From Bacteroidota bacterium (GTDB taxonomy: Bacteria; Bacteroidota; Bacteroidia; Flavobacteriales; Flavobacteriaceae), in NCBI GenBank assembly GCA_006227965.1, contig SBFL01000257.1:1-5080 (forward strand): a stretch of 5,080 nucleotides of DNA. The letters are read 5' to 3'. The translations under genes were made by a program, and so were the position numbers. Shown here piece by piece: positions 1 to 5,080 of this stretch (the stretch's first letter is position 1; each line of letters starts with the position of its first letter). Under the pieces are notes generated by a model. It had not been told where the DNA came from. It saw only the letters and a list, made by a program, of their open reading frames with translations, and searched no databases.

Positions 1-75
1 TTAGGCCGAATTTAACCCCCTTTTCATCCTATTACTCCCCTGGCCTGTATCCAGGATTTCATCTTTTTTTTATAC
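1..75. other. Upstream non-coding stretch, no gene recognised
   Basis: No coding region can be supported here. Reading right to left, the ATG codons open only very short frames (for example 9 codons from position 27 down to 1), so there is no visible start of a divergent gene. A small inverted repeat, CCTGG (39-43) and CCAGG (51-55) with a 7-base loop, is followed by eight T residues at 64-71. It could be the remnant or tail of a terminator for a gene lying before the window, but the stem is short and the T-run begins 8 bases after it, so this is weak. Confidence 0.4.
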
Positions 76-103
76 AAATTTATTATGCATGCATAATAAA
101 TTT
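76..103. promoter_or_regulatory. Perfect 28-bp palindrome, probable MarR operator
   Basis: The half-site AAATTTATTATGCA (76-89) is followed directly by its exact reverse complement (90-103), with no spacer and no mismatch; symmetry breaks at 75/104. The core is ATTATGCATGCATAAT. MarR-family proteins are homodimers that bind AT-rich palindromes of about 16-20 bp, usually just upstream of their own gene, and the first gene downstream here encodes a MarR-family protein. The palindrome ends 28 bases before that start codon and lies just upstream of a -7 promoter element, so a bound dimer would be expected to block RNA polymerase. The symmetry is seen directly; the identity as the operator of this particular regulator is inferred. 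Confidence 0.8.
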
Positions 104-114
104 TTCTATATTTG
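84..114 (+). promoter_or_regulatory. Candidate Bacteroidota-type promoter of the operon
   Basis: TATATTTG at 107-114 fits the Bacteroidota -7 consensus TAnnTTTG exactly. A TATG at 84-87, 19 bases upstream, is a three-of-four match to the TTTG element expected near -33; it is weak and lies inside the palindrome. With this placement transcription would begin roughly at 119-122, giving a 5' leader of only about 10-13 bases before the ATG at 132. The overlap with the palindrome would make the promoter repressible. The -7 match is seen in the sequence; the transcription start is inferred. Confidence 0.55.
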
Positions 115-131
115 AATTCCTGTTTTCTCTT

Positions 132-587
132 ATGAAGGACATCACCATAGATTACGCCCTGAGGGCCACCTGGCAGGCTGTAGCCCGCATGTACAATGAA
201 GAAGCCAAGCGCTTTGACAGTACCATGGCTGTTGGGTTTACCCTCCTTAGCATTGATCCCAAAACGGGAACCCCCTCCACCGCGCTGGGCCCAAAAATGG
301 GAATGGAGGCGACCAGCCTGTCACGCATCCTGAAAAACATGGAGGAAAAAGGGCTGATCGAGAGGCGTCCCAACCCGGAAGACGGACGGGGTGTCCTGAT
401 CCACCTGACGGATTTCGGCCTTGAAAAACGCACCGATTCCAAAGATGTCGTGCTCCGCTTTAACGAAGCCGTTCGTGCGGAGGTTACCCAGTCAGAACTC
501 GAGGGTTTCTTTGCGGTAGTCCGGAAAATAAACCACCTGATCTCTGAGAAGAAAATTTACAAAAAGGAAAATGAGTCTAATACCTAA
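132..587 (+). CDS. MarR-family winged-helix transcriptional regulator
   Basis: This 151-residue protein is probably the local repressor of the beta-oxidation operon that it heads. It has MarR size and layout: an N-terminal dimerisation helix (about residues 5-30), a winged helix-turn-helix with its recognition helix around residues 59-74 (EATSLSRILKNMEEKG), a wing at about 75-93 with the family's acidic-basic turn PEDGRG (82-87), and C-terminal dimerisation helices with a Lys/Glu-rich tail. The ATG at 132 is preferred because the frame, although open to the window edge, has no upstream ATG, GTG or TTG, and the predicted promoter lies just before it. There is no Shine-Dalgarno sequence, as is usual in Bacteroidota. 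A 28-bp palindrome sits 28 bases upstream, which suggests autoregulation. It lies 12 bases ahead of fadN and is probably co-transcribed with it. The ligand cannot be read from sequence; a fatty acyl-CoA is a plausible guess from context, since MarR-family lipid regulators such as FabT are known. Confidence 0.93.
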   Translation: MKDITIDYALRATWQAVARMYNEEAKRFDSTMAVGFTLLSIDPKTGTPSTALGPKMGMEATSLSRILKNMEEKGLIERRPNPEDGRGVLIHLTDFGLEKRTDSKDVVLRFNEAVRAEVTQSELEGFFAVVRKINHLISEKKIYKKENESNT

Positions 588-599
588 CTACCCGTACAA

Positions 600-3005
600 A
601 TGAACAGACCTGTAAACAAGGTAGCCGTAATAGGCTCCGGGATCATGGGAAGCGGAATCGCCTGCCACTTTGCCAATATAGGAGTGGAGGTACTCTTGCT
701 GGATATCGTCCCAAGGGAGCTGACCGAATCCGAAAAAGCGAAAGGGCTCACCCTGGATGATGCGGTTGTGCGAAACCGCCTGGTTACCGATGCCCTCACG
801 AGGGCCCTTAAATCCAGGCCCTCTCCTATTTACCACCCACAATTTGCCTCCCGCATTCAAACGGGCAATCTCGAAGATGATATTTCCAGGATTGGCGAAG
901 CTGACTGGATCATCGAAGTAGTGGTTGAACGGCTGGACATCAAGAAACAGGTCTTTGAAAAACTGGAAGCACACCGCAAGCCCGGCACCCTGATCACCTC
1001 AAATACTTCAGGGATCCCTATCGCCTTTATGTGCGAAGGCCGTAGCGCAGATTTCCAGGCCCATTTCTGTGGTACACACTTTTTTAACCCCCCCCGGTAC
1101 CTGAAACTCTTCGAGGTCATTCCAGGGCCTCAAACTAAAAAGGAAGTGCTGGACTTCCTGCTCTCCTATGGAGAAAAATTCCTTGGAAAGACACCTGTCC
1201 TGGCCCAGGATACCCCTGCCTTTATCGGCAACCGAATCGGGATCTTCAGCATCATGAGCCTCTTTCATACTGTAAGGGAAATGGGCATGACCGTAGAGGA
1301 GGTGGACAAACTTACCGGCCCCGTCATCGGCAGGCCGAAATCAGCTACCTTCCGGACGGTAGATGTGGTCGGGCTCGATACGCTGGTACACGTGGCCAAC
1401 GGGATTGCTGAAAATTGCCCGAAAGATGAAAGACACGACCTCTTTCAGCTACCGGAGTTCATTACTCATATGACCGAACAGTCCTGGTTGGGAAGCAAAA
1501 CCGGGCAGGGCTTCTACAAAAAGATAAAAAAAGAGGACGGCTCCAGCGAGATCCTCACCCTGGACCTGAATACTTTGGAATACCGCCCAGGGAGAAAGGC
1601 CCAGTTTGCCACCCTGGAACAAACCAAACCCATCGATACGGTCATTGACCGCTTCCCGGTACTGGCAAGCGGGAAAGACAAGGCCGGGGAATTCTACCGG
1701 AGCAGCTTTGGGGCGCTCTTTGCCTATGTAACCCACCGCATTCCCGAAATCACGGATGCCATTTACAAGATCGACGACGCCATGAAGGCAGGGTTTGGTT
1801 GGGAACACGGACCCTTCCAGATCTGGGATGCCATCGGCCTTGATAGGGGACTGCTCCTGGTGGAAGCCTGTGGGCAGGCCCCGGCACCCTGGATACGGGA
1901 AATGCGGGAAGCCGGTGTGAAATCATTCTATACCGTGAGAGAGGGGGCAACTTACTATTACGATATCCAGGCCAATGACTTCAGGAAAGTTCCCGGGCAG
2001 GATGCCTTTATCATCCTGGACAACATCCGCAAGACCAAGGAAGTCTTCAGGAACAGCGGCGTAGTGGTCGAAGATCTGGACGACGGAATCCTCAACGTGG
2101 AGTTCCGCTCCAAAATGAACACCATTGGCGGGGATGTCCTTGCCGGTCTGAACAAAGCTGTTGACCTGGCGGAAAAAGACTTCCAGGGACTGGTGGTGGG
2201 TAACCAGGGTGCCAATTTCTCTGTAGGGGCCAACATAGGGATGATCTTTATGATGGCCGTTGAACAGGAATACGACGAACTGGGCATGGCTATCAAATAC
2301 TTCCAGGATACCATGATGCGCATGCGGTACTCTTCCATCCCCGTGATATCAGCCCCCCATGGAATGACCCTGGGAGGCGGCTGTGAACTGAGCATGCACT
2401 CAGACAAGGTGGTGGCAGCCGCCGAGACCTATATCGGCCTTGTGGAATTCGGCGTGGGAGTCATTCCCGGAGGCGGTGGTTCCAAGGAAATGACCCTGAG
2501 GGCTTCGGATACTTTTAGGAAGGACGACGTGGAACTCAATGCGCTTCGGGAATACTTCCTGGCCATTGCAACTGCCAAAGTTTCTACATCGGCCTATGAG
2601 GCCTTTGATTTTGGAGTCCTTCAAGAGGGCAAGGACGTGGTCGTGGTCAACAAAGACCGGCAGATCGCCACGGCCAAATCCTATGCGAAACTGCTGGCAG
2701 AATCCGGCTACACAAAACCGATTCAGCGTACGGATATCAAGGTTCTAGGAAAACAGGCACTGGGGATGTTCCTGGTGGGAACAGATTCCATGGAAGCCGG
2801 AAGGTACATATCCGAGCACGATAAAAAAATTGCCAACAAACTCGCCTACGTCATGGCCGGGGGAGACCTTTCCGAAGCCAGTTACGTGAGCGAGCAATAC
2901 CTCCTTGAAATCGAAAGGGAGGCATTCCTGTCCCTGTGTACAGAAAGGAAGACCCTGGAACGAATCCAGCATATGTTGAAAACCGGCAAACCACTTAGAA
3001 ATTAA
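600..3005 (+). CDS. fadN: Bifunctional 3-hydroxyacyl-CoA dehydrogenase / enoyl-CoA hydratase (FadN type)
   Basis: This 801-residue enzyme should carry out the second and third steps of beta-oxidation: hydration of trans-2-enoyl-CoA, then NAD+-dependent oxidation to 3-ketoacyl-CoA, in the cytoplasm. The dehydrogenase is N-terminal: Rossmann motif GSGIMG (12-17) with Asp35 closing the NAD site, SNTS (134-137), catalytic pair His160 and Glu172 (in GTHFFNPP and KLFEVI) and Asn211 in PAFIGNRI. The first C-terminal dehydrogenase domain ends near SKTGQGFY (299-306) and a second covers about 365-440. A crotonase-fold hydratase domain follows at about 495-690, with GANFSVGANI (537-546), LGGGCEL (591-597) carrying Glu596, and Glu616 eight positions ahead of the IPGGGG turn; these match the two catalytic glutamates of mitochondrial enoyl-CoA hydratase. 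Domain order is the reverse of E. coli FadB and the same as Bacillus subtilis FadN, whose length (about 790) is similar. No frameshift or lost catalytic residue is seen. The start is fixed by the Rossmann strand beginning at residue 7. Confidence 0.96.
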   Translation: MNRPVNKVAVIGSGIMGSGIACHFANIGVEVLLLDIVPRELTESEKAKGLTLDDAVVRNRLVTDALTRALKSRPSPIYHPQFASRIQTGNLEDDISRIGEADWIIEVVVERLDIKKQVFEKLEAHRKPGTLITSNTSGIPIAFMCEGRSADFQAHFCGTHFFNPPRYLKLFEVIPGPQTKKEVLDFLLSYGEKFLGKTPVLAQDTPAFIGNRIGIFSIMSLFHTVREMGMTVEEVDKLTGPVIGRPKSATFRTVDVVGLDTLVHVANGIAENCPKDERHDLFQLPEFITHMTEQSWLGSKTGQGFYKKIKKEDGSSEILTLDLNTLEYRPGRKAQFATLEQTKPIDTVIDRFPVLASGKDKAGEFYRSSFGALFAYVTHRIPEITDAIYKIDDAMKAGFGWEHGPFQIWDAIGLDRGLLLVEACGQAPAPWIREMREAGVKSFYTVREGATYYYDIQANDFRKVPGQDAFIILDNIRKTKEVFRNSGVVVEDLDDGILNVEFRSKMNTIGGDVLAGLNKAVDLAEKDFQGLVVGNQGANFSVGANIGMIFMMAVEQEYDELGMAIKYFQDTMMRMRYSSIPVISAPHGMTLGGGCELSMHSDKVVAAAETYIGLVEFGVGVIPGGGGSKEMTLRASDTFRKDDVELNALREYFLAIATAKVSTSAYEAFDFGVLQEGKDVVVVNKDRQIATAKSYAKLLAESGYTKPIQRTDIKVLGKQALGMFLVGTDSMEAGRYISEHDKKIANKLAYVMAGGDLSEASYVSEQYLLEIEREAFLSLCTERKTLERIQHMLKTGKPLRN

Positions 3006-3027
3006 CCCAACCCAAAGAGACTACGCA

Positions 3028-4218
3028 ATGAAAGACGCATATATCGTAAAAGCATTCAGAACCGCCGTGGGAAAAGCACCGCGGGGCACGTTCCGCTTCA
3101 AGAGACCAGACGAACTGGCTGCAGAGACCATTGCCCATATGATGAAGGAGCTGCCCGGCCTTGACAAAAAACGTATCGACGACGTTATTGTGGGTAACGC
3201 CATGCCGGAAGCGGAACAGGGGCTGAACATGGCCCGACTGATCTCCCTGATGGGGCTTGATATCGAAGATGTGCCGGGGGTTACCGTAAACCGGTATTGT
3301 GCTTCTGGCCTGGAAACCATCGCCATTGCCACCGCCAAAATCAGGACGGGCATGGCCGAATGCATTATTGCCGGAGGGTCAGAGAGCATGGGCTATATTC
3401 CCATGGGCGGTTACAAACCCGTGCCGGATTACCACCTGGCCAAAGCCGGACACGAAGATTACTACTGGGGCATGGGACTTACTGCTGAGGCCGTGGCCGA
3501 ACAGTTTAAGGTTTCCAGGGAAGACCAGGACGAATTCGCCTACCACTCCCACCGGAAAGCCCTGAAAGCCCAGGAGGAAGGGAAGTTTGACTCCCAGATC
3601 GTGCCCATAACGGTGGAGCGCACCTATGTGGATGCTTCCCAAAAGAAAAAATCAACCACCTATACGGTTGCCAGGGACGAGGGCCCGAGGGCGGATACCT
3701 CCGCCGAGGCACTTGCACGGCTCAGGCCTGTTTTTGCCGCAAAGGGAAGCGTTACGGCAGGGAATTCCTCCCAAATGAGTGACGGGGCGGCCTTTGTGAT
3801 GGTCATGAGCGAAGCCATGGTCAGGGAATTGAAGCTGGAGCCTATAGCCAGACTGGTGAATTACGCCGCCGTGGGGGTAGAACCCCGCATTATGGGTATC
3901 GGCCCGGTAAAGGCGGTCCCCAAGGCACTTAAGCTCGCTGGTCTGAAGCAAAATGACCTGGAACTGATTGAACTGAATGAGGCCTTTGCCTCCCAGTCCC
4001 TGGCGGTAATCCGCGAACTGGACCTGAATGCAGACATCGTCAATGTAAACGGCGGGGCTATCGCCCTGGGCCATCCGCTCGGCTGTACGGGGGCGAAGTT
4101 ATCCGTACAGCTGTTCGATGAAATGAGACACCGCAACCTGACCGGGAAATATGGCATGGTCACCATGTGCGTGGGAACGGGTCAGGGCGCTGCCGGTATT
4201 TATGAATTCCTCTCCTGA
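3028..4218 (+). CDS. fadA: Acetyl-CoA C-acyltransferase (3-ketoacyl-CoA thiolase)
   Basis: This 396-residue protein is a full-length degradative thiolase; it cleaves 3-ketoacyl-CoA with CoA into acetyl-CoA and an acyl-CoA shorter by two carbons, the last step of the beta-oxidation cycle. All thiolase signatures are present: the nucleophile Cys91 in NRYCASGLE (88-96), the SDGAA segment (251-255), NEAF (317-320), His349 in [14 protein letters not shown] (339-352) and the second catalytic cysteine, Cys381, in CVGTGQG (381-387) near the C-terminus. The ATG at 3028 opens straight into the usual N-terminal strand ([14 protein letters not shown]), 22 bases after the fadN stop; only a weak purine stretch, AAAGAGA, precedes it. 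Biosynthetic acetyl-CoA acetyltransferase has the same fold, but the fadN and fadE neighbours argue for the catabolic role. An inverted repeat straddles the stop codon. Confidence 0.96.
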   Translation: MKDAYIVKAFRTAVGKAPRGTFRFKRPDELAAETIAHMMKELPGLDKKRIDDVIVGNAMPEAEQGLNMARLISLMGLDIEDVPGVTVNRYCASGLETIAIATAKIRTGMAECIIAGGSESMGYIPMGGYKPVPDYHLAKAGHEDYYWGMGLTAEAVAEQFKVSREDQDEFAYHSHRKALKAQEEGKFDSQIVPITVERTYVDASQKKKSTTYTVARDEGPRADTSAEALARLRPVFAAKGSVTAGNSSQMSDGAAFVMVMSEAMVRELKLEPIARLVNYAAVGVEPRIMGIGPVKAVPKALKLAGLKQNDLELIELNEAFASQSLAVIRELDLNADIVNVNGGAIALGHPLGCTGAKLSVQLFDEMRHRNLTGKYGMVTMCVGTGQGAAGIYEFLS

Positions 4219-4238
4219 CCATATCGGCAGAGAGGAAT
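4206..4238 (+). other. Inverted repeat across the fadA stop codon
   Basis: ATTCCTCTC at 4206-4214 is exactly complementary to GAGAGGAAT at 4230-4238, enclosing a 15-base loop that contains the TGA stop of fadA (4216-4218). Two more pairs (4216-4217 with 4228-4229) could form if C4215 is bulged. No T-run follows; the downstream sequence is A-rich, so this does not look like an intrinsic terminator. It may be a transcript-processing or stability hairpin between fadA and fadE, or may have arisen by chance. Confidence 0.4.
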
Positions 4239-4246
4239 ATCCAATT

Positions 4247-4272
4247 GAGAGAGAAAACAAAAGCAAAAAAAA
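4247..4272 (+). promoter_or_regulatory. A-rich translation leader of fadE
   Basis: The 26 bases before the fadE ATG are almost all purine, mostly A, and end in a run of A at 4265-4272 that continues into the start codon (nine A in all). No Shine-Dalgarno core is placed at a usual distance; the GAGAGAG stretch at about 4248-4254 is too far, roughly 18 bases or more from the ATG. In Bacteroidota, where ribosomes rarely use Shine-Dalgarno pairing, unstructured A-rich leaders favour initiation, so this is probably the functional translation start signal. Confidence 0.45.
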
Positions 4273-5080
4273 ATGAGTAGTGAAATAAAAGAAAAGGACA
4301 TCACCCGGGGAGGTCAGTTTCTGGTCAGGGAAACCTCCTGCGAGGAGGTCTTCACCCTGGAAGACCTCAGTGAAGAACAAAAGATGATGCGCGAAAGCGC
4401 CATCGAATTCGTAGACCGGGAACTCTGGGCCCACTGGGAACGTTTTGAGAAAAAGGATTACGCATTTACAGAAGCCTGCATGAAAAAGGCCGGGGAACTG
4501 GGCTTTTTAAGCGTGGCTGTACCTGAAGCCTACGGGGGCCTAGGAATGGGCTTTGTCTCCACAATGCTGGTCTGCGATTATATCTCGGGGGCCACGGGAT
4601 CCTTCAGTACCGCTTTCGGCGCACACACGGGGATCGGGACCCTGCCCATAACCCTTTACGGAACGGAGGAACAAAAACAGAAATACGTACCCAGGCTGGC
4701 CAGCGGGGAATGGTTTGGGGCATACTGTCTTACCGAGCCCGGAGCAGGATCCGATGCCAATTCCGGGAAAACAAAAGCGGTCCTTTCCGAGGATGGAAAG
4801 TATTACAGGATCACCGGGCAGAAGATGTGGATCTCCAATGCGGGGTTTTGCAACCTATTTATCGTCTTTGCCCGCATAGAAGACGATAAATACATCACCG
4901 GATTTATAGTCGAGAACGACCCGGAGAACGGGATAACCCTCGGGGATGAGGAGAATAAACTTGGAATCCACTCCTCCTCTACCCGGCAGGTTTTCTTCAG
5001 CGAGACCAAAGTACCTGTCGAGAACATGCTTTCCGAGCGGGGGAATGGCTTCAAGATTGCCATGAACGCATTGAATGTGG
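4273..5080 (+). CDS. fadE: Acyl-CoA dehydrogenase, partial (3' end outside window)
   Basis: The 269 codons visible encode the N-terminal part of an FAD-dependent acyl-CoA dehydrogenase, which oxidises acyl-CoA to trans-2-enoyl-CoA and passes electrons to electron-transfer flavoprotein. An N-terminal extension (1-30, GGQFLVRETSCEEVFTLEDL) precedes the alpha-helical domain (about 33-145). The family signature YCLTEPGAGSDANS lies at 151-164 and the flavin-contacting KMWISNAG at 184-191. The middle beta-domain continues to about residue 250 with KLGIHSSSTRQV (229-240), and the C-terminal helical domain opens with GNGFKIAMNALNV at the edge. The catalytic glutamate lies in the missing part. The N-terminal extension and the gene order suggest the roughly 600-residue class related to B. 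subtilis FadE and mitochondrial very-long-chain acyl-CoA dehydrogenase, so about 330 residues are probably missing. The start follows an A-rich leader 54 bases after fadA, with no clear Shine-Dalgarno sequence. Chain-length preference cannot be read from this fragment. Confidence 0.94.
   Translation, partial: MSSEIKEKDITRGGQFLVRETSCEEVFTLEDLSEEQKMMRESAIEFVDRELWAHWERFEKKDYAFTEACMKKAGELGFLSVAVPEAYGGLGMGFVSTMLVCDYISGATGSFSTAFGAHTGIGTLPITLYGTEEQKQKYVPRLASGEWFGAYCLTEPGAGSDANSGKTKAVLSEDGKYYRITGQKMWISNAGFCNLFIVFARIEDDKYITGFIVENDPENGITLGDEENKLGIHSSSTRQVFFSETKVPVENMLSERGNGFKIAMNALNV

Noticed and set aside
39..71. Possible intrinsic terminator: CCTGG/CCAGG stem followed by a T-run
   Set aside because: The stem is only 5 bp and the T-run begins 8 bases after it, so it does not meet the usual pattern. 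The upstream gene, if any, lies outside the window.
3..131. The MarR reading frame is open upstream to the window edge, so a longer protein is possible
   Set aside because: There is no ATG, GTG or TTG in frame before 132. The stretch holds the palindrome and promoter element, and the start at 132 gives a normal MarR length.
1088..1095. Run of eight C in fadN just after the catalytic His160 codon, a possible slippage or frameshift site
   Set aside because: It encodes the conserved Asn-Pro-Pro-Arg of the dehydrogenase (HFFNPPR) in the correct frame, so codon choice explains it. Nothing suggests programmed switching in a metabolic gene.
1958..2407. Long open frame on the minus strand inside fadN (149 codons); similar ones at 152-442, 588-974 and 3652-4074
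   Set aside because: They lie wholly or largely antisense to genes with clear protein-family motifs, have no recognisable domains and show low-complexity Ser/Arg/Pro composition typical of antisense frames in G+C-rich genes.
3297..3565. Overlapping + strand open frames inside fadA (3297-3488 and 3299-3565)
   Set aside because: They are out-of-frame readings of the thiolase gene, with Trp/Pro/His-rich composition and no family features.
1..5080. Search for CRISPR arrays, tRNA or rRNA genes, insertion sequences, toxin-antitoxin or defence genes
   Set aside because: No spaced direct repeats, structural RNA motifs, transposase sequence or terminal repeats were seen; nearly all of the window is accounted for by four core metabolic and regulatory genes.

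Overview
The window holds a fatty-acid beta-oxidation operon read entirely on the + strand. In order it carries a MarR-family regulator (132-587), a fused 3-hydroxyacyl-CoA dehydrogenase/enoyl-CoA hydratase of the FadN type (600-3005), an acetyl-CoA C-acyltransferase (thiolase, FadA; 3028-4218) and the first 269 codons of a long acyl-CoA dehydrogenase (FadE type; from 4273, cut by the window end). Gaps between genes are 12, 22 and 54 bases. No promoter or intrinsic terminator is evident inside the cluster, so a single transcript is likely.

The organism is probably a member of the Bacteroidota, most likely a marine-type Flavobacteriaceae. Three things suggest this: Shine-Dalgarno sequences are absent or weak before all four starts, there is a TAnnTTTG-type -7 promoter element, and the protein sequences look like flavobacterial ones. 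The coding DNA is visibly G+C-rich for that group, so a high-GC genus such as Robiginitalea is a reasonable guess. This is inference from pattern memory, not a database result.

Layout: bases 1-75 contain no recognisable gene, only a weak hairpin and a T-run. Bases 76-103 are a perfect 28-bp palindrome, and a TATATTTG -7 element follows at 107-114. The MarR gene begins 28 bases after the palindrome. The palindrome is the natural candidate for the MarR operator, and its position over the upstream part of the promoter suggests autorepression of the whole operon.

Together the enzymes cover the whole beta-oxidation spiral. FadE makes the trans-2-enoyl-CoA, FadN hydrates it and oxidises the 3-hydroxyacyl-CoA, and FadA cleaves the 3-ketoacyl-CoA to acetyl-CoA and a shortened acyl-CoA. 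The active-site residues expected for the dehydrogenase, hydratase and thiolase can all be seen. The catalytic base of FadE lies beyond the window. Acyl-CoA synthetase (FadD) and electron-transfer flavoprotein genes, which the pathway also needs, are not here. The gene order matches the Bacillus subtilis fadN-fadA-fadE operon, but here a MarR-type gene takes the place of the TetR-type FadR control known there. I see no undescribed system; the regulatory region is the most interesting part.
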